A stretch of DNA of 64,000 bases from assembly GCF_016801865.2 (NCBI RefSeq), contig NC_068939.1, positions 133,457,116 through 133,521,115 of the forward strand, written 5' to 3'. The notes under the pieces are model-generated. The model saw nothing but the letters and a program-made list of their open reading frames with translations. It was not told the origin of the DNA and did not search any database. Made by a program: the position numbers and the translations under genes. Origin of the DNA: Culex pipiens pallens. Taxonomy: Eukaryota > Arthropoda > Insecta > Diptera > Culicidae. This document shows positions 37,141 through 48,189 of the stretch, one piece after another; within the stretch, counting starts at the first letter, position 1; every line of letters begins with the position of its first letter.

Positions 37141-37680
37141 ATTGAGTTTTTGAAGTGCGGGACATTTTGCCAAAATCAGTACTTAAAATTATAATAATTA
37201 TAGTTAAAATATTACAGTGAGTTTTAACATTTTGTTTTTAAAAATGGTTAGGTTTGAAAAAAGGTTACAATTTTGTTTTCAAAGACATGAAAATTTCAAT
37301 GTAAATAAAAGTCTTATCAATTGAAATCAAACTGAAACGCATTTTTTCTGCGTTGATAATCATATTTAGCATGTTTAAGCTGGTTAACTTTTTAAATTTT
37401 TTAATGAAATTCCAAAAAAAGAAAATTGCCAATATATCTAAGTACAGTACTTGTTCGGTAACTGGGCTTGCTTAACTGGGCCTCTTTTTAATTGGGCGCT
37501 CGAAAACTGGACCGTAGCCCAGTTAAAAAGCAGACAAACCAAAACAAACTTAAATGACCGAGGGGTTGGTGGATGAAAAAACAAAGTTCATTAAATAAAA
37601 ATATCGTTTTTCAAGCAATTATTTAATTTCAAGTCACAATCAAAGGAATATAAAAAGTAAGCATTGTAAAAAAATGTTAG
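37141..37680. other. AT-rich sequence with AACTGGGC repeats
   Basis: At 37456-37530, (A/T)ACTGGGC-like words occur several times and once inverted (GCCCAGTT), looking like the end of another repeat family. Otherwise unrecognised. Confidence 0.4.
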
Positions 37681-37681
37681 T

Positions 37682-38171
37682 TAGGCCGTTGCAAATATTT
37701 TTTGAAGTTTATGTTCCTCGACTCTGACCAAAGTCGAGGGGGGAGGGGGGCAAAAACTAAAAAAAGTTTAAAAATTTAAATAACGAGCCATGGTTTCAAC
37801 ATTTTAATGCAAAAAGTGTTTTAAAATGCAGTATACACCTGTCCAGTTGTTTTGCCATCATTAGTTTCCAAAATATCTAAGTATTGGCGAAAATTTTATT
37901 TTCTGCGAATTTTTTTTTTTGCGGTTCTGTACTTTGGAATTTCATAAAAATTCAAAACATTCTAAAACAAGCCCATACATGCTAAATATGATTATCAATG
38001 CAGAAAAATGCATTTTTGGATTGTTTTCAGTTGATTAGACTTCTATTTTCATGGAAGTTTTGAAGTTTTTTTTGGAAAAATATTTTTTTTGCCCCCTGAT
38101 TTTTCAGACCAATTTTGAAGGGGGGGGTGGGGGGGCGACATAAACTTTGAAAAATATTTGCAACGGCCTTA
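37682..38171. mobile_element. TIR element, TTAGGCCGTTGC ends
   Basis: TTAGGCCGTTGCAAATATTT at the left and its inverted copy at the right form TIRs of about 30 bp. GGGGGG-rich subterminal tracts lie near both ends (37738, 38118). The interior at 37764-38060 is shared with the 14287 element. No clear target duplication. Related fragments occur at 9646-9898 and 38210-38335, with a weaker match at 55800-55850. Confidence 0.7.
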
Positions 38172-38692
38172 CTTCATTTTTCATATTTCATCCGAAAAAA
38201 TATTATATCGGTGGTCACCTAAAGTCCCCTCAACAAGTTCTGTATTTGCAAACATCTGATTGCAAAATAACTGGATAGGTGTATTATGCATTTGAAAAAT
38301 AAACATACTTTAAAAAATTGCACCGGCCTAATACTTAGAAAAAATGTTTTTTACAAAAAATATTTTTTGTGAGCTTTAATTTTTTCAAACATGAGCAATT
38401 TATTCAAAAATAATTTTTAAGGTCACGTTAATCAAATAAACAACAACATTCAATAATTTAAGAAGATGATGTTTATTTATTTCTGTGAGTTTTTTTGCAT
38501 TCTTTTAAACATTAATAAATAAATAGGTTTTTCAAATAAAAATAATTTAAATACTTTAATTTGCATGTAATGCATGAAAATATAAAGGAATAAAAACAAG
38601 TTTTCAAAAAAAAAAAATCTATATTTTTTCGTTTTTTTAAGCATGAGCAGTTTATTGAATCATTTAAAGAGATGGTTTAATTAATTTGCTTA
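38172..38692. other. AT-rich sequence with a reversed fragment of the TTAGGCCG family
   Basis: 38210-38335, reverse-complemented, begins TTAGGCCGGTGCAA and matches the family interior. The remainder is AT-rich with no frame. Confidence 0.45.
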
Positions 38693-40560
38693 GAGCTTTT
38701 TAATTATTCTAAACTTAAGCATGAACATGAATTCACAAAAAAAAAACATTCAGAAAGCTTATTCATTTTGAAAAGAGAGCTTCCATTTATTTTCTTGAGG
38801 TATTGTTTGCTTCAAAGTTGATCAGTTCATTATGATTAAAGATAAAGAGTTTTCTGAAAAAAATGTGAGTGGATTTTTTTAAATGTTGGTACTTATTCAA
38901 TTAATGTTTAACAGTTCCTTAGAAAAAAAAATTGAATTTCCAAATAAAACTGCTGAGTTTGCGCATTCCAAGAAAAGATCATTGAATTATTTGATGTGTA
39001 AACAAGATTATTTGAGAACTAATTATTTTTTCTCAACTTGCATCGATACACATTTCATTTTATTTCATTTATTGGATTGTTTTGGCAAAAACTTCAGTGC
39101 AGTAATTAACCTAAGCTGAGATATGGGGTACCTTTCAACAGCTGACTAATTCAAACATTGTTAGAGTTTACTGGTACACGGGAGAACAAATTGAACAGGT
39201 GAAGGAAAAAAGTTACAAAATAACCTTAGAAATTGTTAATAGATAGGAGATAGTTAAAGGAAAAGATACACATTTCTTTTAAAGTAAAAAAAAACTTAAT
39301 TAAACGATTATTTAATTTTGATTTGGCATGAAACATACTAACAAATTATGCAAAAAAATCCAGAAAACTTGAATTTGTCATAGAATTTAATTTCACCTGG
39401 AGGATGGCAGAAATTTCCAATTTATTTTCAATTTAAATACAAAAATGTGTTCATATTCATCCTTGAACAATTCTTGAAAAAAAAGTTGCTTTGATGCTAA
39501 ATTTTAAATATTTCAAAAATCATAAAACTTTCAAAATTCAAAACGCTACAACGTTTACGTTTTTTTTTGTACAATGTGGTGCAAAATAAAATCTTTGGTG
39601 ATATACAAAGCTATTCCAATGTTTTGGCCAAATGAAAAAAAAAAAAAAAAAACATTTGAGATTTTGGAAAAATAGTAAATCCTTTTGATACCAATTTAAT
39701 ACCAAAAACCATTTATAAAATCAAAACCCCGCAAAAAACAGCTCCATCATTGTTTTGCTATCAGTTTTGGTCAAAAGGAAATCCTTCATCAAGTTTTGGG
39801 CAAATTTTAAATAAAAATAATAGCTGTTTCGATTTTTGGTATGACTACTCTAAATTCAATGTATTTTTGAGCTACGTGCAATTTGAAATTATTAGTCCTT
39901 AAGAAGTTTTACAAATTTTTGAACCACTATGAACCTTGTTAGTGTTTGGAATATATTTTTTTCATGAGTTTATTTTCATCCAGAAAACGATTTTTCATTC
40001 AATTTAGGAAAAAATATTGATCGACAAAGACAACTTCCATGCAACTGTTCAGAAATCTAATCTGAAGCAACCGGACATTCCACCAAAAAAAACTTTTCAT
40101 CCAAAGAAATGTTTTGCTTCGAAATCATGGGAGTACAGAAAACCAAAAACTGCATTTTGCGAAAAACATGTTTTCTTAAAACTGGTCAAATGTTGAATGG
40201 AATGCAAAACTCCACAGAAAAAAAAATTCTCAAAAAATCTTGTTTACACATCAAATAATTCAATGATCTTTTCTTGGAATGCGCAAACTCAGCAGTTTTA
40301 TTTGGAAATTCCATTTTTTTCTAAGGAACTGTTAATCATTAATTGAATAAGTACCAACATTTAAAAAAGTCCACACACAATTCTTTTTTTCAGAAAACTC
40401 TTTATCTTCAATCATAATGAACTGATCAACTTTGAAGCAAACAATACCTCAAAGAAATAAATGGAAGCTCTCTTTTCAAAATGAATAAGCTTTTTAAATG
40501 TTTAAATGTTTTTTTCGTGAATTCATGTTCATGCTTAAGTTTAGAATAATTAAAAAGCTT
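38693..40560. mobile_element. element with long terminal inverted repeats of about 320 bp
   Basis: 38693-39012 and 40240-40560 are inverted copies. Matched landmarks include AAACTTAAGCATGAACATGA, AGCTTCCATTTATTT and CATTGAATTATTTGATGTG. The 1.2-kb interior is AT-rich without a transposase frame. A 78-codon frame at 38883-39119 lies mostly in the left arm and is not credible. No target duplication is evident. Confidence 0.75.
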
Positions 40561-42511
40561 AATTTTTTTTTAATACTTTTCGACTCAAACTCTGTCTTTC
40601 TGAGAAAACCGTAACTGTTTGTTTCTCTTGTCTCCCTGGTGAAATATGGTGGATATTGAAAATTAAAAAAGAAAAGGTTTTGAAATATTAATATTAGAAA
40701 AAAAATTTGGTTTGTAACATTTTACCAGGAAATGTTTTTGTTCAATTATATGAAATAACCAGCACTGAAATCACCTTCTTCAGGGGTCTCCCCGCACTCC
40801 GGGAGGGTGTTGGACAAAGTGCCATAAACATATGTTCGGACAAGACTGCGAACCGCAACCGCCCGCTCTCTAGCCCGGGCGGAACTTTATTGGCGCGGCA
40901 AAAAATTTAATTCACTACTCAGCAAGAAAACTCAATTCGCTGCGGGGAAAGTGAGGTGGAAAATGGGCACTGGTTTCTTTTCCGAGAGGGGGAGGCTGAA
41001 AAGGGAATTAATTGAATTTAAATTACTATACACACGGGGTCGAACATTGAAATTCAATATTGATTTCTGGTTGCCAACCCAGGGCAGGTATTTAAGGGAA
41101 CGGCGCGCGATAAATCAAATGCAAATGCACTCACAAAGTGGTTAGAGCGGTGGAATTTTGACGATTCTAGGCATAAATTAGCAGCCCACTTGAAATTTGC
41201 GAGGGTTGTGAATTTGCAATTTGGACGGGGTGAGCGAAAAAAAAAAACAATTGAAATATTAACACGTTTCAGGTAAATGATGCTCAAGATATTCAATATT
41301 AAGCCTACTCAAAAAGCATAGCCAGATATTGAAATTAATTCAGTTCTGAAGATTTTTGTATCGTGATTTCAAAGAAACCCACTGAAAATCAGAATAATCT
41401 AGTATTCTGTTTTAACCAAGGGTACTAAAGTTTTATTTTTAAAAACCCATAAATCAGTGAAAAAGCTGTTTTTTTTAACAATGTCTATGTTGAAACAATA
41501 TTGCAAAAAAAAATGACAAATAAGAAAATATTGTTGAAAAACAGTCAAAAATAAAACTAAAATGTAACAGCTGTGAAGCTATAACACCAACTTCCTTTAT
41601 CACTCTCAAAATAACACAAGGAACCAAAGATGACACACAGGAAATTAGGATCGTTTAGATTAACGCGCCCGGACTATCTGGGGCCACTCATCTGTTTTTT
41701 TTTCGTGGTCGAACAGCGGCAGCCGGTGACAAATTGACCCGCGGATAAAAACAATCTGCCACCACGATCCACAGCTGGAAGCCCGTCGGCTCGAATCGGC
41801 CATAGTTTTGTTTTGCTGCCAACAGGTTCCACCATCCGGTGAAGGTGAAATATTATATTTTAATTTCAGTCCATTTCGCGCCAGAAGCCATTAGCCGAAC
41901 GGTTACGGCGCGACGAGACGCTACAACTTTATGTTTCATTCATAAAATTGAAAATTTAGAGGGTGCTGTACCTATTTTCGACCTATATGTGCCTATTTTC
42001 GCACCATTTTGTTCTTGAAAAGCTGTAGTTTTTAAACAATTCTGTATACATATTTATTTTGAGAATTTTCAAAATTGGTCAACTCCCCCGTCATACGAGG
42101 CTCCCTCACTCTCTTAATCAATCCTCGAGCCGACTTCTCGTGTCTCGTCGACTTGGAGATTAAAGTGCACCACATGTGCTCAATTTGCATACATGCGACC
42201 TGGCTGCAGTAGCTACGATGGTCCTTAGACCGGGACAGTTACATAAAATACGGCAGTCATTGGAGAGAAAAATTACTGTTGAATTCATAATTGTGCGCAC
42301 GTTGAAAAATCACCGCTGGAGGTGAGACTAAGGCCAGGCCAAGTGGCAAGATTGCACTTGGGATTAGGTGAAAAGCGCTAGATTTTGGTCAAGATTTGTT
42401 AGAAAGTAATACTTGTTTTTGAAAACCTGTTTTAAATTGTTAAAAATAATAAAAAAATAAACTTGAGTGATGTAGATTTTCTGAAACATTAAAATAGTTC
42501 AAAGTTCAATT
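40561..42511. other. unique sequence with GC-balanced patches
   Basis: Patches at 40780-41250 and 41640-42370 are less AT-rich. No frame over 80 codons and no repeat boundary is supported. Confidence 0.45.
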
Positions 42512-42513
42512 GA

Positions 42514-43087
42514 AAGAAGACAAGAAGACAAGAAGACAAGAAGACAAGAAGACAAGAAGACAAGAAGACAAGAAGACAAGAAGACAAGAAGACAAGAAGA
42601 CAAGAAGACAAGAAGACAAGAAGACAAGAAGACAAGAAGACAAGAAGACAAGAAGACAAGAAGACAAGAAGACAAGAAGACAAGAAGACAAGAAGACAAG
42701 AAGACAAGAAGACAAGAAGACAAGAAGACAAGAAGACAAGAAGACAAGAAGACAAGAAGACAAGAAGACAAGAAGACAAGAAGACAAGAAGACAAGAAGA
42801 CAAGAAGACAAGAAGACAAGAAGACAAGAAGACAAGAAGACAAGAAGTCAAGAAGACAAGAAGACAAGAAGACAAGAAGACAAGAAGACAAGAAGACAAG
42901 AAGACAAGAAGACAAGAAGACAAGAAGACAAGAAGACAAGAAGACAAGAAGACAAGAAGACAAGAAGACAAGAAGACAAGAAGACAAGAAGACAAGAAGA
43001 CAAGAAGACAAGAAGACAAGAAGACAAGAAGACAAGAAGACAAGAAGACAAGAAGACAAGAAGAAAAGAAGACAAAAAGACAAGAAG
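42514..43087 (+). repeat. octamer array, unit AGAAGACA
   Basis: About 72 copies of the 8-bp unit, almost perfectly homogeneous, with one T substitution near 42848 and variants at the right edge (AAGAAAAG, CAAAAAG). Because 24 bp equals three units and eight codons, long frames are open on both strands. Those frames are not genes. Confidence 0.98.
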
Positions 43088-43842
43088 TCGCGGTCTTTTA
43101 ATAAAAGAATTTTGGAAAGCATTTTTCTTTAAAAAATAAAAAATCAAATAGTCCTAAATTAAACTATTATTTTTTTGCTTCAAGATTACCATTTTGGTTC
43201 TCCAAATTCGAAACACAAATATGCACATATTAAAACAAACGCCGGCGACATGATTCCGTCGAAAGGAAAACAGCACGACAAAATGCCTAATTGTGGCGAA
43301 CCTCTTCAACCCCCGCACGGCTGTGGTCATCAAAGGCCCAAATCCCAAAAACCCCAAACCGAGATCACCAAACCGTGTGGGCGACCCACTCGACCCTTTA
43401 CGACGCGTCACGCGCGTTGCGTTGGCGGAGACGCCAAGTCCGCTGATCCGCCGCCAGTAGCAATCTCGGATTCGGAACTGATCAATGGGTATCGATCACT
43501 GCGGGCCCCTCCGGCCGAAACCTGAAGTTGGGATTATACGCCCCCTCTCTCTTGTGGGGACTCTGTTGGAGTGGACGTTGAGCACGCGACCTGTTTTTGT
43601 TTGAGTCGAAATCAGTGATCTTTTGGCCCAGCAGGGGAAGGTCGTAAATTTCGCAAGCCTGCCAGGTAGCCCGTTTTTAATGGTCGATTCGATCGATGGA
43701 ACTGCACCTGACAAAACAGGGTGTTGTTTGGTGATTAGAATCGTCGGGGTCGGTGAAACATAATTTGTTCGTTTTTTAGGTCGATTATCTGGGAGAAAAA
43801 TGTTGGAATGCGATGTTTTTGATTTGTTCAAAAGTAGGTAGC
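43088..43842. other. unique spacer between two inverse octamer arrays
   Basis: GC-balanced. A 116-codon plus frame (43175-43525) and a 111-codon minus frame (43496-43831) have no recognisable domain and no splice context. Confidence 0.5.
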
Positions 43843-44043
43843 TGTCTTCTTGTCTTCTTGTTTTCTTGTCTTCTTGTCTTCTTGTCTTCTTGTCTTCTTG
43901 TCTTCTTGTCTTCTTGTCTTCTTGTCTTCTTGTCCTCTTGCTTTTTTGTCTTCTTGTCTTCTTGTCTTCTTGTCTTCTTGTCGTCGTGTCTTCTTGTCTT
44001 CTTGTCTTCTTGTCTTCTTGTCTTCCTGTCTTCTTGTCTTCTG
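43843..44043 (+). repeat. octamer array, unit TGTCTTCT (inverse of the 42514 array)
   Basis: About 25 copies. The unit is the exact reverse complement of AGAAGACA. This array is shorter and more degenerate (TTTTCTTG, TCGTCGTG, TCCTGTC variants) than its partner. Confidence 0.97.
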
Positions 44044-45511
44044 TTCTGATTTTTTTATTGGAGAATATGATATTAAACGAATTGTGTAAGCTTTAACTTG
44101 TAATTACTTGGTGACCAAATGCGACACTTTGCTTTAGTTTATTACAGTTCGCTGCTCTTATATTGCACTTTTTATCAAGTAACTCCATCAAACCAGTAAA
44201 AAAAGCAACAAACCCATCAACTGCTCCGTTCATTTCTCATCAGCATGCATCACAACCTTTCGTTTCGTTGCGTTTCGTCCCCTTCGGAGACGGCCACGTC
44301 AAAAGTGCAGCCCCAACTCCGGCCCCCGGTTGATTTATTGGTAACTCCACAGCTTTTTTGCCCCTCATGCCCCCAATTACCTTCCCCCCTCCCCCCCAAG
44401 CATCGAGAGTGACGGTTTTATGAATGAAATCTACGGTGTCGTTGCACAACGCAAAAGCTCCACGCCGTTGAGCCACGTCCCACGCGGATTTCGTCCTCGG
44501 CCAGACGCGGGGCCAGGCTGAATCTATGAATGAAACCCCCAGCAAGCCGTTGCAACGTCGTCGTCGTAGTATTATTGTGGCACCGCGATTGCCTCATTTT
44601 GAGCCGGCTTGCAAAGTGAAACTTGTGAATGAATTTGCTGTCTCGTTCTGGCGTTAAAGTGTGTCATTCGAGTGTGTGAGGGAGGTAGAAGAGGTTGGGC
44701 ACGGGGTTTGGGGTTTTTTCGTTGATTTGGAGGGCAACATGGTTTGGATATAGTGTGTGTAGTGGAAGGGCTCCATGTGAGGCTTGGAGGCAGGAGTCCT
44801 CGATGGGGGCAAATCCCTGCATGGAGTGTTGTGTTTCTCTCTCTAACAAAGTTTTAGTAGCTTGAGGGTGAAAGCAGTGGCGTACCATAAACTCTACTGT
44901 GTTTTGAAATAGTAATCCCTGTCACATTGTGTACCACTAGTGATATATTAGTTCAAAATTTCACTTTTTACTTATGAACTTTTCCAACCAGTCAATGTGA
45001 GACGTGAGAAATCTCTCTAGAACTTAAAAAAAAACATCATTGAGTAAAGAGTACTCTTAGATAAACAGTCCAGCCCCGAATTTCAGAAGTTTCGAATATC
45101 CGAACTTCGAATCTTGAACACTTTGTTTTATTTTATTTTTATAAATAAGTCAAATTTGAGATGAGTTGTCAGATGAATATTCTTGAAATCTCATTTCAGC
45201 CTTGTTGGCCTCCTTCTTGGATTGGATGTTCCTATATTATTTTATAGCATTTTTGGAGTCATACTTGAACTCTGCTACCAGCGTTGATTTCTCCTTTTAC
45301 TAAGTATTCCAGTTTTAGAAAAGAAGAAACTTGATCTTTTGGAATTTATTACACTTAAACTTTATCCATTAAGATTGAATTACTGTTCAATAACAATAAC
45401 ATAAATTTCCACACTGTACTCTAAAGCTACGCTCGAGATTTTCAGAATTCCATATAACTTTGATAAAATGGTATTATAAAATGGTTTAAAAATCATTTTA
45501 TCTAGTAACCC
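44044..45511. other. unique sequence, GC-balanced to about 44900
   Basis: A minus-strand 101-codon frame (44240-44545) is unsupported. The region after 44900 is AT-rich and featureless. Confidence 0.45.
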
Positions 45512-45973
45512 AAGTAACATTTTTTTCCAGGAGTTCTACACTGCCCCTGATCGCATAAATGTCCCATATGCATTTTCATCGATTTCGAGATATGATGCAG
45601 TTTGGTTCAAAATCTTGTGCTCTTTCAAAATAGCCTTTAACATCCAGTACTTTGTTCTGAAAATCAGGAGAAAATCCAGCTTTTTACCGAAAACTTAACA
45701 CGTAACCTTATGTATGGGACAAACTTCAAATGCGTTTTTCTCAGCTTGCTGTTTTTGCCTACGGGACATTTATGCGAACATGGGCAGTACAAGAGCTCTT
45801 CAAGATAGCTACAGCATAGCAGTTTGTACCGCGGTAGGATAAAACTCTCTTCAAGTACTCTTCCAAACTCCTGAAGAAGTTTTGAAGAGAATTTTATCCT
45901 ACCGCGGTCCAAACTGCTATGTTGTAGCTATCTTGAAGAGCTCTTGTAGAACTCCTGGAAAAAAATTTTACTT
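45512..45973. mobile_element. foldback element interrupted by a second TIR element
   Basis: The outer ends AAGTAACATTTTTTTCCAGG and the inverse of 45940-45973 match, and the right part (45789-45973) folds on itself around 45860-45880 (GCGGTAGGATAAAA against TTTTATCCTACCGC). The left arm is broken after GAGTTCTAC by the element at 45540-45788 and resumes with ACAAGAGCTCTTCAAG. Confidence 0.8.
45540..45788. mobile_element. nested TIR element, ACTGCCC ends
   Basis: The ends ACTGCCCCTGATCGCATAAA and, inverted, ACTGCCCATGTTCGCATAAA form TIRs continuing through ATGTCCC. Deleting it with a 2-3 bp duplication (AC or TAC) restores the host foldback arm. The element is 249 bp, non-coding. Confidence 0.75.
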
Positions 45974-46835
45974 ATCAAAAATTTCTCGCGTTAGGCAAGT
46001 ATTGTCTGAAGAACATTGTCGATAGAATTTTGTAAACGTCTATTTTAAAGATTTGCAAATTGATGTGATATTTTTAACTGCTTCAGTTATTGAAAAAAAA
46101 TGGTTCGATGGAATTATCTTTCCACTGTTAAAAAAATCTAGGCTTAATTTATAAATCATAACAATTTGTAGCTAACATTATTTTAATTATTTTGAACCAA
46201 ACATGTTTTCCGTTAAAAGTTATTAAAAAATAGCTTGTTTGAATAGTGAAAAACAACAAATTGAATGGAAAAAAGAACAGATGTATTAGAATACCTCTAA
46301 ATACCTTTTAAAATTTCATTTCAATGATTATTTAAAAAAAAAATGGTTGTGGATATGTCATTGTTTTGAACATGTTCAAGGTAAATTTGAACATGTTCAA
46401 GGTAAATTTCAAAGATTATATCCAAGTTATTTATTAGCTTTACTTTTCCAAAATATTGAAAAAAGAAATAAATGTAGCTTAACCCTCTACGGGCCAATAC
46501 CGTCTCTGGATGGGCTTTAATCTATTATTTTAACCAATTTTACATCTTCAAATCAATGCTTTTTGAAGAACTTTCAGAGTTTGATGATTTTACTTGTTGC
46601 ATGTGACTTTCTCAATGATTAACCCACCGGAGGTCGCGTACGTGTACTTTGTACACAGTTTGTAAGGGCACTTGTAAGAATGGCGAAAACACGCGACTTC
46701 CCGAAGGTTAACATTGATTTTGTTTCAACTAAATAGCAAATGGTTTTGGAAAATATTTTTTTTAAATCGAAAAAGTGACTGCAAAATTATGAAAACAGCA
46801 AATAGGCAAATTATAAAGTTAATAAGTTGTAGAAC
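45974..46835. other. AT-rich sequence
   Basis: GAACATGTTCAAGGTAAATT is tandemly duplicated near 46370-46410. TTAACCCTCTACGGGCC at 46480 looks like a dispersed-repeat start but no end is found. Confidence 0.4.
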
Positions 46836-47183
46836 ACAGCAAAAAATCCGATGGTAAAATCGCATGCAAAAGCATGCACATCACCTTCGTCAAAATAAAC
46901 ACTTAATATTACACACTGCATGTACATTTTTGGTAAACACAAAAAAAAAATTGCAACCAAAGGGATTCAAACCCAGCACCAACAGTAAGGACTGGCGCCT
47001 TAGCCCACTCGGCCATCAGACCGATGAATAATGAAATGGATAAACGCATATAACAGTTTGACATTTCGGTCAAGTAGGTTTCTCATACTGATGGGCTACA
47101 TATTTCAGGGTGTAATTTTACATAGATTTTCATAAAATAATGCAATTTTTTTTTACACCCAGACCTTTTACACGCAGCACTTT
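46836..47183 (-). repeat. tRNA-bearing dispersed repeat, copy 2 (uninterrupted)
   Basis: This copy lacks the insertion found in copy 1 and so serves as the empty-site reference. The tRNA-like block lies at 46951-47022, with conserved flanks on both sides. Confidence 0.75.
46951..47022 (-). other. tRNA-like block, copy 2
   Basis: The minus strand has TGGCCGAGTGGGCTAAGG, an intact A box, and GGGTTTGAATCCC, an intact B box, at the same 72-nt length as copy 1. It is closer to a real Ser/Leu tRNA than copy 1, but the ends do not form a seven-pair acceptor stem. Confidence 0.65.
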
Positions 47184-48189
47184 TTTAGCTGTGAATAGGC
47201 CAAACGCTATACAAAAAAAAAAAACAAAAGTTAAACAAGATAAATGCAAATAAAAATACTTTAAAATAAATATTGTTAAACATTAAATAAGGAAAAGTAT
47301 TTTTTTGCGTAAAATGAATGTTGTTTCAAATTTAAAAAATATTAGGTTTTTTAAGAATTTCGAAAAAAAATTAGATTTTTTTTGCATTTAATGGGGTTTT
47401 TTTCTAGTTTGTATATATTTTGGAGCGTTTTCCGTCAAATTGAGTATTATTTACCTTTAACTCATAGCCCATTTCCGATCAGCATTGGCTTCTTATAGAC
47501 GGTTTAAAATGTAAGAATAGTTTTAACGCATATAATTAAGGCTATCGGGCAGCAAATCCAAATTTTTTGGGAAAATATTTATTTCTCGAATTCCAAGATG
47601 TTTTTCAAAAAACCGTCTTTAACATATGTTGACAACATTCCAAAGTATCTCTGGGTAAAATTTGAACATGATTCATTCAGTTTTACGTAAAATATTGGCT
47701 ATTTAGTGGCATATTTTGGTAGTATGTCGTATTCGCATGAATATTTTGTACTTATAAAACACAAACTTAGGCATGATATTTTATTAGGTTGTAGTCGAGA
47801 CAATTCCCTACAATTTGGTGTATAGAAAGTCATAGTTTGCCTAACAAATATTTGCATATTTGGCTATTTCCGAAAAAAAATTTGAAAGCAAATATTTCCA
47901 CGTGTTTTTTTGCACTCTCACGCTCTCTCCCGCTTTTCTGCTGTTGGGTCCGGTTACAGTGATGCCAGAATAATTTCTTGTATTTCTTCGTAAAAGTTTA
48001 TGGTACAATATTTTTGATTTTGAACATAATATTTGGTGAAACAATTTTTTTGTTGAAAGTCGACAAAATAGAATGTCGGTGGTCAGTTATGTCGATTTCT
48101 TGTTATGTCGACTAAGGGTTTTGTGATCATGGTATGTTGATTGTCGAGAAATATTTTATCATCAAACCTTCGGACATCTACTAGTATGA
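47184..48189. other. AT-rich sequence before the satellite
   Basis: TTATGTCGA words recur at 48080-48115. No gene is seen. Confidence 0.45.

Noticed and set aside
42489..43147. Long frames (up to 209 codons) on both strands
   Set aside because: Produced by the AGAAGACA octamer array. Repetitive residues with no stop because the unit lacks one in those phases.
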